From Chaetorhynchus papuensis (lineage: Eukaryota > Chordata > Aves > Passeriformes > Rhipiduridae), in the NCBI GenBank assembly GCA_013396525.1, contig VWYX01001345.1, positions 123,872 to 187,871 of the forward strand: DNA of 64,000 bases, in the 5' to 3' direction. Position 1 is the first letter of the stretch. Each line of letters begins with the position of its first letter. Both the position numbers and the translations under genes were made by a program. Below, piece after piece: positions 55,901-63,866 of the stretch. Below the pieces are notes generated by a model. It ran no database searches. It was not told the DNA's origin and saw only the letters and a program-made list of their open reading frames with translations.

Positions 55901-58900
55901 GTGTTAAGGGTGGATTCTATAAGGCAAATTTAATAACACTGTCACAACTGGCTACAATAACTATCGTAACTGGGATAAAATAAACAAAATTACAAAAGCC
56001 AAGTGTACCTGATTGTGTTTCAGCAGGGCAATATACAAATACAGTGGGACACAGCTAATGGTGGCCCCAGCCTTTGCTATGGCGAGTGATGTTCCCCCAA
56101 TGGCCAAGCTGCCACACAGCACTGGCTCAGCAGGCTCTGCAGGTGGGATGGGATTCTCTTCCACCAACACCTTCTTTACTACAAGAGAGAGAGTAGTAGC
56201 TAAATATTTACTTGGTTCTAAACATATGCTTGTGGATCACAGTTGTGTGAGTAAATATGATATTGTCATTTCAGTGTGTATTCAGTGTATTAAAACCCAG
56301 TAATTCATTTTTTAAAAACTTTGTTTTGTCAGCTGTTTTATATGGAATGACCTTACAAGTAAGGACAGTGTCTGTCCTCACTCTGTTTCAAATGTGTTTC
56401 AAGTTTGTTTCTTTTGGAGATCTTTCAGCCACTGAACAATGTATTTTTATTTATCTGTGTTTGAATCAAATAACATTATATCATTTTGCAGGTTCCTTTC
56501 AAAAGCGTGTTTTCAGTCTTCTTTATTGTGCTCCTTAAATGCTAGGATTTCGCATTAAAAAATGGAAGATTACATTATAACCTGATTGGGAGTACAAATG
56601 CTTGATTTCTTCTAATAATTACTGTGAAAAAAAATCAGGCCTATTGCAATTGGAATTCCCAAAGAGAAAACAGGTCTTTTAAATATTACACAATAAATTT
56701 TCATAAGAATTTATTTCCCTTTCAGATAAAATAACATTTTCTGAAATGCTTTAAACCAAGCAGTTCCCACTACCAATCTTATTGTCTATAGTGCTGACAT
56801 GAACACTCACAGGGAGCACCTACTGAAGCTGCAATAAGTGGTCTGATTCCCCAAAAACCACTGCATTGGGGACTGTTTTATATTGGCTCCGAATAGTCAG
56901 GCACTGAGTCTAACAATGATATTCCAGTCAATGTCACAATTAGTGAAAATATGTAATAGATGTATCAGCAGAAGCTTGACTGAAGTATCACATACACCAT
57001 GATGATATCTGGATGGACCTGACAACTGCAGAAATTAAATTTCAGGTCAAAGGTGAATTTACTGTGCATGCATCCAACACATGAAGTGGGAGGTTTTTTA
57101 CTGATAGTTGCAAATAAATGATAGTTGCAAATAAACTGATAATAATAATTTGCCAAAATTTTCTGCCCTTCCAACAAATGACAACAACCCTTTTTTCTCT
57201 AAGTTTAATGTATAGATGGAGATAATATATGGGGGTTTTTTCCTTTGGGTTGTTTGGTTTTGGCCATGTATTCTTACCTTGTTTTTCTAGTCTCACACTA
57301 TTTTTCCTTTTTCCTCTAGTAGAATGTTTGCTTACTTCCTTTTACTCTATAGTACCCTTCATTCCCATCTCATCCCCTTCTTTCTTTCTCTTTTGCTTTT
57401 CTCTGTATTTTCTCCTTTTCTCAGTGTTAGAAGGAAACTTCCTTACTCCCTCTTTCAATTGTTTTCAACTTCTATCTTAATTCTATTTCCATTTTCCTGC
57501 TCAGTTCTGTGATTTCCTTTTCTTTCCTTATCATTTTTATTCTTCATTTGCATCCTCCTCCATTCTTATTCCTCACTCTGAAGAATAATAACCTCCTGTC
57601 TAAACTAACTGTAAAACAAAGGCAGAAACTCTGTTCAACCAATATATGTGAATGATGAGGAAAATGCATTTTCCCCTCCCTCATTCTGCTGCCGAAACTG
57701 CTGTGATCGAAAAGGTCAGGAGAGAGAAACCAAACCCTCTGAACATGAGACAAACATGGCGTGTTTTAGGGCCTTTATCAGTATCTGTATTGCAGAAAAT
57801 ATTAAAATTAAATTAAGTAAACCTGGTCTTCCTCCTTTTTTTTGCTTAGGTATTGGGGTTGGAGGGCATGAAGCAGGGGCAGGAGTGAGTTTTGCTGCTT
57901 CTTCTTCTTCTCGCCTTTGAATTTCCCTTCTTTCTTCCACCTTGTTTGCAAAGTATTCACTGAGGGAAGAGGCATAAAAATTACTGGGTCAAAATATTGC
58001 TAGACATGTGGTAAGTAGGCACACGTGATACAGGCTAAAGAACATGCTAGGAGGTAGGTTAAGTGCATGTATTTGAGCTTCTGCCATAGATCCACTCTGT
58101 GAAGCTGGAGAAGTCCATAAATTTATCACATCATTATTTTTTGGTAGTCATCTGAAGCACTGATTAAACAATAAGAACCACAAGCAAGTATCCCAGACCT
58201 TAGCACACGCTTTGTAAATCACTCTGGTTTTAAAGTCAGCTCTGAGCAGACAATCTGAGCATGAAGGATTTATTTCCTTTGCATGGGTAGTGACAGATCC
58301 TCTCATGACTTCATGCCATCCACCAGCCTGGCCTAGGTTGCTAAGCCAGCAGGTGAGTTGTACACTGGTTATTGTGTGGCTGCAAACTCAGAGGTGGCTG
58401 AATTTCAATGACATGCCTGAAGTGAAATCTTCACCCATGGGTCACAGAAAGCCAATTCAGGCAAACTGAATATATAAGTTACATAAAGTAGTGTAAACAA
58501 TGCACTGAACTCTTATTTAGACTCACTTTCAACTGAGTCCTTATTCCCTTTATCAAGGTTTTCCCAAATCTAATCCATGTGGAAGGCAATTAGGTCTGTT
58601 TGCTACAGTCTGTGTTCAGTGTGGCAGCCCAAACCAGCACGATTTTTATATCATAATTATGAAAAGCAGACAATAATGTAGTGCAATGGATCTGAGACAG
58701 ATATTACAGACTAAAAATATTTTTTTAATAGTAGAAAACATTGAATATTCTATATGTCTTTTATTAACAATATAAATTAATGGTAAATATTTCAAATGTA
58801 ATAATTTTCATAATATGCAGGACCTACCCAAGTATCTTATCAGCTTGACACTGGTCAGTAGACTCCAAGTCTCTCAACATTGTGTTCAGTGATTCATTGA

Positions 58901-61710
58901 CCCATTCCACAGCAGTATGCACAGAGTCCTTTCTTTCTTTCTCATCAGCTTCAATTGTTTCAGGCAAAGCATTTTCAGGTATTTGAGAATGAGAAGCAAT
59001 TATAGTGGAACAAATCCTCTGAAAAAAAACCAAAACCCAAACAACAAAATAATGTAAAAAGGTTTAAAACACTATTTAATTTCTAACTTGGAAATGTCAT
59101 TTGAAAGACTAAGAAATATGTCCTCACCAAATCTACAAGTACCAAACCTATTTGCTCCACTTGTCTTTTCTCATCCAGCACCTTCTTTTTAGCCTCTTAT
59201 CCTTTGGTAATTGCAGACATTATTCAAGTTTTTTGACCTAAATTATAACTACATAAAGAGGCAAAAACCCTCTGGCAGATCTGCCTTATACATATATTAT
59301 GCTATCAGAATAGAATGGAGTTATTTTAAGGACACTTTTTATTGCAGCTGTTGGTAGCCTGTTGCACCATGATTCACCAGCATTCATGCTTAATGCCATC
59401 CCTCATGATCAGTTACTTTTGTCTTACTTAAACAATTCAAACCTATCTTTCTGTACTGATGAGGAATAAATGATATTAAGAAAATTCACTTAAGGAAGAC
59501 ATCATTTACAAATTTCCCACAGCTGCCTGCACTAACAGTATTAACTTTACATCCTGTGAATATCTACGAGGTTACATGTAATTCAAGATTTAAGTGAACC
59601 AGAGTTTAACTGAGGGAAAGTACACCACAATAGCTAGAGCTGCAAAGATGTAACTTGAATATTTCAGGTTGGGGAAGAGATGAGCCATCAATTCTGCATT
59701 GCAGGTGCTAAATGGCTGTGTTTGACTTTATTATCGCTCACATCAACCTATTAGCTCAGTGTAAAAGAATTGCCTTCACCTATACTGTTTTTCACCTGTA
59801 CTGTATTTTTCTGAAAGAGTGTCACACAAACAGAAATATAAGGATCTGAAAATTAAAGAAAAATGTGAAATGAAAGTGGGCGTATAAGGTTAGTATGGGG
59901 TGAAAGGAAAAGCTACATGATAACTAAGACAGAAAAAAAAATTAATATACAAAGAAAGACTATCAGATCCCACTCATAAAATACTGTCTAATTCACAGAA
60001 AATAGTTTTCATAGTTGCTGCCACTGTCAAACTTTTCGCTACACCTTTTTTTTTCCAAGTTACAACACTCAACTGTTGAGTCACAGGGATTTATATCTTG
60101 TCATAAAGATGGAAAATAAAACATTCCTTGGGATGTGAGAAGAATAGTACTTCTCCTAGGTATTGTCCTAGCAAAATAAATAAAACAAGAAGAAGCAGCT
60201 CATACCTTCTCGTAGTTTTTAACTGTACAGTATATTTCCACTTCTAATGTTGGCTGACCAACTCCATCAAGAACTTTTCTTCCAACTAATTTGCATATTA
60301 CTGGCGCTTTTGAAAATTTAGAAAAGTAGTTAGCCTTAAATGAAAGAGAAAGAAGTCCATTAAAAGTCAATTTCCAGGCAAAGAGGCTTTTATTCCATGA
60401 AATATCTTTCAATCAAATCCACCACTGAACAAATCCATTACGGGTCCCTTCCAACTCAGCATATTCTATCATTCCATGATTTATATGTTCCAGCAACCTT
60501 TGAGCTCTGTGAGAAAGGTGGAAACCAAGACTTCTGGTGAGCAGAGTTCTCTTTCTTCTTCCAACATGGTCTTTAATGGGCCTGATGAACTATCATAATT
60601 CAATATATTTGGGTCTCTGTTTGTAGTCAATAAACACCAATGTTGGTTTAGAAAAAGGATTACATTTTTACCTGAGGTTTTTACATACCTCCTTATTAGT
60701 TTCATTATTTTATCTGGTATCGGAGAGTCACCAAACCACAGCTTACCAAATGGGAAAACTGTGAAACACTTAGAGCTACAAAGATGGGGAACATGCCAAC
60801 TACCAAGTAAAGCAAGGAAAGGTGTTACCAGCTCCAGTCCTTTCCACTCATGATGGCAAAACACTTGTAGATGGGAAACAGTGCAAGATGGAATGAAATG
60901 TTTCAATTCCATAGCCACTCTCCCATCAAAGATCATACTAGAAATAATTTTTTTTCAAGAGTTGCTCACCATTCTAGTACTGGCAATTCCAGTATTGCCA
61001 CTAACTGAGGTTTCATTAGGACTACTGTAAACAATATTTTGCCAAATGGGAATGGGTAAAATTGGTCTGATTCTTGACCCTTCCAGTGGGGCCCGTTTGC
61101 CTTTCATGAGCAGCTGCGTGTGAACAGCACCCAGTCTCTTGCCGGCCCGAGAGTCATCGCTGCTGAGCAGCAGTTTTGTTAGGGACAAACAGTTGTCCAT
61201 CTGTGCACTACTTTGTTTTTCGTGTCGAGACAAGCAACCAGCAAGGACAAGAAGCCCGGCTGCTGCGGACATGTACTTGGCGCAGCGTCCAAGCGCCACT
61301 GGCCACAAACACAGAATCATCGCAATCCTTGCCCGGGCCAGGGAGGAAACCACTGAATTGTCACCACTGAGTCGCCGAGCTCCTCGCTGCACCCCCTCGC
61401 CTGAGGGCAAGGGCCGGGAGCGGGCACGGGCACGGGCACGGCGGGCACCCACACGGGCACGGCGGGCACCCACACGGGCACGGCGGGCACCCACACGGCC
61501 CCTCCGCGCCGGGACGCGAGGCCGGGAGAGGCCTCTCCGGCCCCGTCCGGCTGCTTCCCCGCCCCGCGCTACCAGCTCCCCGTAGAGATCGCCGGGGCAC
61601 AGCGGGAACAGGGTGTTCAGCGCCTCCTCCATCCGCTCCGGCACCCGGTGCCCTCGGTAATACTCAGCCGCCTCCCGCCGCAGCCGCCCCCGCCGCTCGC
61701 CCGCCTCCAT
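43817..61710 (-). CDS. ENO4: ENO4 (enolase 4, sperm-type enolase-like protein), complete coding span
   Basis: ENO4 is a divergent enolase found in the sperm tail; mouse work links it to sperm glycolysis, flagellar structure and male fertility. Exons in transcript order: 61710-61573, 60334-60206, 59018-58828, 57959-57823, 56178-56009, 55799-55668, 54257-54192, 53481-53422, 51620-51453, 50235-50110, 47771-47576, 46655-46588, 46021-45904, 43908-43817. All have AG/GT borders and phases agree; the total is 596 codons plus TAG (human about 628). Residues 1-57 resemble a DPY30/RII docking-dimerisation motif. Residues about 60-150 form the enolase N-terminal part, 160-200 a charged and proline linker, 205-566 the enolase barrel part, and 567-596 an acidic tail. 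The two barrel lysines are kept (K486, K537), but other catalytic positions are changed. The start MEAGERRG is preferred to the upstream in-frame ATG at 62028 because family members begin shortly before the EYYR motif. Confidence 0.96.
44700..45010. promoter_or_regulatory. candidate conserved non-coding element in ENO4 intron 13
   Basis: Contains CpGs that survive in A/T-rich surroundings (cggtgtcggggatcgttgcc near 44741, actcgagagcc near 44799, tgccgaggcag near 44853). Retained CpG in non-island DNA suggests constraint, but this is weak evidence. Confidence 0.3.
45520..45780. promoter_or_regulatory. candidate conserved non-coding element next to ENO4 exon 13
   Basis: Repeat-free, with aaccaattaattctgg near 45639, ctcgag at 45529-45534 and again near 45682, and a T-run at its end. 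It flanks the CpG-rich block around exon 13. Confidence 0.3.
45904..46021 (-). CDS. ENO4: ENO4 exon 13
   Basis: Acceptor ctcgttgcag, donor gtacga, phase 0 to 1. It encodes AVGLGARFLKLGGLSRGERV and then AKYNRLLAIEEEL, the most conserved ENO4 block. Lys537 in FLKLG matches the catalytic Lys of IKTGAPCRSER. The exon is unusually CpG-rich for its surroundings and its donor is weak. Confidence 0.97.
46022..46587 (-). other. ENO4: ENO4 intron 12
   Basis: Contains a perfect 21-bp direct repeat at 46078-46119 within the CpG-rich block beside exon 13. The rest is A/T-rich and shows nothing. Confidence 0.8.
46078..46119. repeat. 21-bp direct repeat, two perfect copies
   Basis: ttcccggtaattccacacgg plus t at 46078 and again at 46099, in ENO4 intron 12, 57 bases upstream (in gene sense) of exon 13. 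Confidence 0.9.
46588..46655 (-). CDS. ENO4: ENO4 exon 12 (68 bp)
   Basis: Acceptor ttttatatag, donor gtaagt, phase 1 to 0. It encodes QRHITILGSPDGESLDESL and VDL. This replaces the canonical VSHRSGETED motif: the Gly-Glu pair is kept, but the catalytic His-Arg is Ser514-Pro515 in my alignment. Confidence 0.93.
46656..47575 (-). other. ENO4: ENO4 intron 11
   Basis: A/T-rich. No gene or repeat recognised. Confidence 0.8.
47576..47771 (-). CDS. ENO4: ENO4 exon 11
   Basis: Acceptor gttcatgcag, donor gtgagt, phase 0 to 1. It encodes DREQWRSLCCALGSKCYLIA and later GVVLKYINHTKVSDLIEL, matching human. Lys486 in VLKY corresponds to the catalytic loop lysine of LLKVNQIG in canonical enolases. Confidence 0.97.
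48737..48783. repeat. (GGA)n microsatellite
   Basis: About 14 GGA/GAG units with one AGA interruption, in ENO4 intron 10. Confidence 0.95.
49626..49713. repeat. (TAATA)n repeat containing a 40-base gap
   Basis: AT-only pentanucleotide repeat on both sides of N positions 49640-49679. Confidence 0.9.
49640..49679. other. assembly gap, 40 N
   Basis: Run of N inside the TAATA repeat; probably a collapsed or unresolved repeat length. Confidence 0.99.
50110..50235 (-). CDS. ENO4: ENO4 exon 10
   Basis: Acceptor ctttctag, donor gtaaga, 42 codons. It encodes DKGKYEILTGSFKSPDEMV and then FPFIMALIDPLRKE. The ALIDP motif replaces the SIEDP motif of canonical enolases, so the metal-ligand Glu is Ile433 here. 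Confidence 0.95.
50236..51452 (-). other. ENO4: ENO4 intron 9
   Basis: A/T-rich, with A-runs near 50720. No gene or known repeat recognised. Confidence 0.8.
51453..51620 (-). CDS. ENO4: ENO4 exon 9
   Basis: Acceptor ttgctttcag, donor gtaagt, 56 codons. It encodes ISHLGCLITGYDNLEQLLLL and then GLELGTDMYLAINCAAHELM. The AINCAAHEL motif aligns with the GMDVAASEF motif of canonical enolases, with Asn388 at the metal-ligand Asp position. Confidence 0.97.
51621..53421 (-). other. ENO4: ENO4 intron 8
   Basis: A/T-rich. No gene or known repeat recognised. Confidence 0.8.
53422..53481 (-). CDS. ENO4: ENO4 exon 8 (60 bp), lysine-rich linker
   Basis: Acceptor cactccaacag, donor gtaaga, 20 codons: PGSQADSKKGKAQSSGKKAP. 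It matches in position and character the Lys/Gly-rich insert of human ENO4 (KAETKKGHDGSKRG). It is likely a disordered surface loop. Confidence 0.86.
53482..54191 (-). other. ENO4: ENO4 intron 7
   Basis: Holds a short AGAAA repeat at 53548-53574. Nothing else recognised. Confidence 0.8.
53548..53574. repeat. (AGAAA)n microsatellite
   Basis: Four to five AGAAA units plus an A-run. Confidence 0.9.
54192..54257 (-). CDS. ENO4: ENO4 exon 7 (66 bp)
   Basis: Acceptor tttaatttcag, donor gtacaa, 22 codons: GIERIQDIQKEMTRLLESSG plus KL. Human has GVEMLMEMQKHINKIIEM here. The open frame is too short to find by length; the assignment rests on frame, splice sites and this similarity. Confidence 0.88.
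54258..55667 (-). other. ENO4: ENO4 intron 6
   Basis: No gene or known repeat recognised. Confidence 0.8.
55668..55799 (-). CDS. ENO4: ENO4 exon 6
   Basis: Acceptor caattacag, donor gtactg, 44 codons. It encodes MTLPLPMVTLLSCEKNLPTK and VKEVMLIPPVELSLKQ, equivalent to the PVPMFNVINGG region of canonical enolases, strongly modified as in human ENO4. Confidence 0.95.
56009..56178 (-). CDS. ENO4: ENO4 exon 5
   Basis: Acceptor ctcttgtag, donor gtacac, phase 1 to 0. It encodes PIPPAEPAEPVLCGSLAIGG and on to SLAIAKAGA...PLYLYIALLKHNQ, closely matching mammalian ENO4. It corresponds to the A/S-rich helix region of canonical enolases. Confidence 0.96.
56179..57822 (-). other. ENO4: ENO4 intron 4
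   Basis: Holds a perfect 17-bp tandem duplication (57102-57135) and a pyrimidine-rich stretch at about 57300-57550. No exon recognised. Confidence 0.8.
57102..57135. repeat. 17-bp tandem duplication
   Basis: tgatagttgcaaataaa twice, perfect, in ENO4 intron 4. Confidence 0.9.
57823..57959 (-). CDS. ENO4: ENO4 exon 4, charged and proline linker
   Basis: Acceptor cttccctcag, donor gtttac, phase 2 to 1. It encodes EYFANKVEERREIQRREEEE, then a Pro-rich piece (TPAPASCPPTPIPKQKKGG). Human has a pure polyproline run here; this bird has separated prolines. It includes a short GAA-repeat tract. Confidence 0.92.
57960..58827 (-). other. ENO4: ENO4 intron 3
   Basis: No gene or known repeat recognised. 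Confidence 0.8.
58828..59018 (-). CDS. ENO4: ENO4 exon 3
   Basis: Acceptor tttttttcag, donor gtaggt, phase 0 to 2. It encodes IPENALPETIEADEKER, then TAVEWVNESLNTMLRDLEST, matching the human ENALPE...AVQWVN segment. Confidence 0.95.
59019..60205 (-). other. ENO4: ENO4 intron 2
   Basis: No gene or known repeat recognised. Confidence 0.8.
60206..60334 (-). CDS. ENO4: ENO4 exon 2
   Basis: Acceptor tttaag, donor gtatga, 43 codons. It encodes ANYFSKFSKAPVICKLVGRK and then VLDGVGQPTLEVEIYCTV, matching the mammalian ICKIVGKDVLDGLGLPTL region. This is where canonical enolases have their RGNPTVEVD loop. Confidence 0.95.
60440..60483 (+). mobile_element. short CR1 3' tail
   Basis: gggtcccttccaactcagc followed by attctatcattccatgat, the typical CR1 end with its short ATTCTATGATT-like repeats. 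Only the last few dozen bases remain, in ENO4 intron 1 antisense to the gene. Confidence 0.7.
61440..61500. repeat. 21-bp GC-rich tandem repeat, about three copies
   Basis: Unit ggcgggcacccacacgggca plus c, repeated at 61440, 61461 and 61482 (the last copy incomplete). It sits in ENO4 intron 1, 72 bases after the exon 1 donor. The 21-bp length leaves frames open, which explains the long chance frames here. Confidence 0.9.
61573..61710 (-). CDS. ENO4: ENO4 exon 1, start codon
   Basis: ATG at 61710-61708, donor gtagcg after CTG, 46 whole codons. It encodes an Arg/Glu-rich N-terminus, then AAEYYRGHRVPERMEEALN and PGDLYGEL. The pattern of a helix, VP, a helix, P-x-D and LA-x-YF (completed in exon 2) fits DPY30/RII-type docking domains. 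It lies in the CpG-rich promoter. The open frame extends into intron 1, but the donor and the human protein place the end here. Confidence 0.93.
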
Positions 61711-62844
61711 CGCGGAGCCGCGGCCGCTGCCGGGCAACGGAGCCGAGGAGGGCCCGCCCCTTGCCCCGCTCCCTGCCAGCCCAGGGGCGGGACAGCGGCG
61801 CTTCGGGGCGCTCTGCCCGGCTCCCACGTTGCCGGGGCTCCGCTGCCTCAGACCCGCCCGGGAACACCCCGGGCTGGGAGCCGGAGTGGTTGGGTTTGGC
61901 CCGGTTTCCTCCTCAATGCCGCGCGGTGCTGGCGCTTCCCTCAGTGGCTGGTCATGGCCATCCGAGTGAGGACGCCCCGAGCAAGAGCTCCTCGGTTTAA
62001 AAAGTCTCCGAGCAACAAAACTGTGCAAGATTATGGTCCTGAAAGAGGGACAGGATGCGGTTTGGGAAATGTCTGGTGAAGACGACGCTGCAAAACGCCC
62101 ACAGTAACTCGTAGAACTGCGTTTTAAAGCCCTCCACTTTCAATGAAAAGAAACATTTCGCAACCTAAATGATCATTTTTAGTCTGCAATTTCCTACAAA
62201 AACTTTCACTTTGTTACACTGTTCACGGGTAATTTTGTTGAAGTAACTGAAAATGGAGATACTTAGAAGCTGTTAGCTGCACACTTCCCCAGCTCTAAAA
62301 TCAATAAGTGTGGACCTTTGCTCATTGTGTGCTCACTTCTCCAGGTGGGGTGATAATGAAGAAAAATCCCTAAGGAATCATTTTCTTTTCCTTTCATGTC
62401 CTTTAGAAATACTATGGTAACTCTCCAGAGAGTTAAATCCTCCTTTTAAAAAGCTGTTTCCTCTGAAAAAGTTTCTAAACTCTACCCGTTCCCTGAGGAG
62501 AGTGGGTAGTGAGTGCCTCATTAGATTTTCTTACTTCAGGAGGAGTTGATGTGGTGGGCGGCTGCTCCTTTGGGCACATAATTGCTTCATTAGGGGCTTG
62601 TGCAGTCAGAGGGCTGCGTGGCAGTAGTCAAATAGTGCCTGATCTTTGTCACATGCACCGGCTTGCCCCAGAAAGCTCCAGTTCAGCTAAATACTCCTGG
62701 AAGAACAGGCTTCTGGAGGTAATGGTACTGGTGTGGCGGTCTCTGAGCACGATCGTATGCTGGGTAATATCACCCCATGTGAGAGCTGTGCCTTCTGATA
62801 CGTCTAAGTGCCTGTATACCAGTTTCCCACCTTCTGGCCTTTAA
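61711..62844. other. ENO4 upstream region
   Basis: The first 200-300 bases belong to the CpG-rich promoter. The rest falls to ordinary composition. Open frames such as 62509-62844 (+) have no recognisable family. In mammals HSPA12A lies head-to-head beyond ENO4, but no part of it is seen here. Confidence 0.6.
61726..61738 (+). promoter_or_regulatory. X-box-like RFX site next to the ENO4 ATG
   Basis: GCTGCC-G-GGCAAC: two near-inverted half sites with a one-base spacer, one mismatch from the G-T-T-G-C-C half site. It lies 16 bases upstream of the ENO4 ATG. RFX factors use such sites in cilium and sperm-tail genes, which fits ENO4. Confidence 0.45.
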
Positions 62845-63520
62845 CAGGCTCTAAACAAAATGCATCACGAAGGAACATGTTGGAGATAACAGGGAGACTA
62901 GGGAAAATGTCAGACTTCTCTGGAAGGAAACAGGAGAGCTGATTGCCTAGGATATGAAGAAGGCTGATACACTGATCGACTCTTGTGCCTCTGTTCACTT
63001 GAAGTGCTACAGCTACACCCCCCAAGTTGCAAAAGAAAAAGTCAAGGACTGAGAGGACAAAGGGGTAGCAGTCTTGGTGGATGAGGGAGGAATAACTGAT
63101 GTCATCTGCCTGGACATGCTTTTCTCTAATCTGGAGAGATGGATTTGAGGGATGGACCACTTGGTAGATAAGGAATTGGCTGGATGGTCACACAGAAAAG
63201 TTTGTGGTCAATGGCTCAATGTTCAAGGGCAGAGCCGTGGCAAGAGGCATCCTCAGGGGTCAGTGCTGGGATTGGTGCTGGTACACATCTTTGTTGGTGA
63301 CACTGACAGTGGGACTGAGGCACCCTCAGCAAGTTTGCCAATGGCCCTGAGCTGACTGGTGCAGTCAACATGCTGGAGGGAAGGGACGTCCTCCAGAGGG
63401 ACCTGGACACGCTTGAGAAGTGGATCCATATCAATCTCATGAAGTTCCAAAAGGCAAGTGCAAGGTCCTGCACCTGGACCAGGGCAATCCCTAGGACAAA
63501 CACAGGCTGGGCAGAGGATG
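62845..63520 (+). mobile_element. CR1 LINE fragment with reverse transcriptase region (dead)
   Basis: The + strand resembles the CR1 ORF2 reverse transcriptase: a variant of the QGSVLGPVLF motif near 63257, then the SKFADD motif degraded to SKFANG at 63328-63345, and CKVLHLG-like text near 63460. The frame is broken and the catalytic Asp pair is lost, so it cannot be active. The left border is uncertain. Confidence 0.75.
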
Positions 63521-63718
63521 TGTTGTGATCAGACTAGGGAGAGATGCCTCTGCCCAAATTAAGGAGCAAATGAGACCATATGATGATAACATACAGATTT
63601 TATTTAACTTGGATTTTATTCAACTTGGATTTTATTTAACAAGAAACGTGATGGAGAGAGATAGAAAGAAATAGGAACTAGGTCTCAGAGAGAGAGAAAG
63701 AGAGCAGAAGAGAATCTG
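63521..63718 (+). mobile_element. possible LTR piece inserted in or next to the CR1
   Basis: The CR1 text stops at about 63520 and CR1 3'-tail text resumes at about 63719. The piece between starts TGTTGTGATCAGACTAGGG, which looks like the start of an ERVK-type avian LTR. It contains three 16-bp tandem units (63593-63640) and an AG-rich run. No clear CA end, so the call is weak. Confidence 0.35.
63593..63640. repeat. 16-bp tandem repeat, three copies
   Basis: Units at 63593, 63609 and 63625; the last two are ttggattttatt(c/t)aac. The first copy differs at its start. Confidence 0.85.
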
Positions 63719-63775
63719 TTGGAACTAAATGACCTTTGAGGTCCTTCCCAAACTAAACCTTTCTGTGGTGCTAGA
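63719..63775 (+). mobile_element. CR1 3' tail fragment
   Basis: ttggaactaaatgacctttg followed by aggtccttcccaaac and a degenerate ttctgtggtgct end, the standard CR1 3' text. It may be the end of the element at 62845-63520. Confidence 0.65.
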
Positions 63776-63810
63776 GGATGTGTGGATGCGTATTTTAACT
63801 TGATATTATT

Positions 63811-63846
63811 GTAATAATAATAATAATAACAACAATAATAATAATT
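63811..63846. repeat. (AAT)n microsatellite
   Basis: Repeats of taa/aat with two AAC interruptions. Confidence 0.9.
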
Positions 63847-63866
63847 TGTTACTACTACTTTTTAAT

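Larger units (their letters stand above)
60335..61572 (-). other. ENO4: ENO4 intron 1
   Basis: Contains a short CR1 3' tail (about 60440-60483) and, near exon 1, a GC-rich 21-bp tandem repeat (61440-61500). A frame with a single stop runs from the CpG island to 60481; no recognisable family. Confidence 0.8.
61375..61900. promoter_or_regulatory. ENO4: CpG-rich promoter region of ENO4
   Basis: Strongly GC-rich with frequent CpG over exon 1 and the bases on both sides, against A/T-rich flanks. This is typical of a vertebrate CpG-island promoter. The transcription start is not determinable from the sequence. Confidence 0.75.

Noticed and set aside
61139..61585. 148-codon + strand frame rich in Arg/Ala/Pro
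   Set aside because: Mirror of the GC-rich 21-bp repeat and CpG island; no recognisable protein.
60955..62028. 357-codon - strand open frame across the ENO4 promoter, exon 1 and intron 1
   Set aside because: It contains real ENO4 exon 1 (61573-61710), but the rest is CpG-island and repeat sequence with few stops. The splice donor and family alignment end the exon at 61573.
62509..62844. First exon of HSPA12A, expected head-to-head with ENO4
   Set aside because: No HSP70-like sequence and no CpG-rich start there; the gene probably begins beyond the window.
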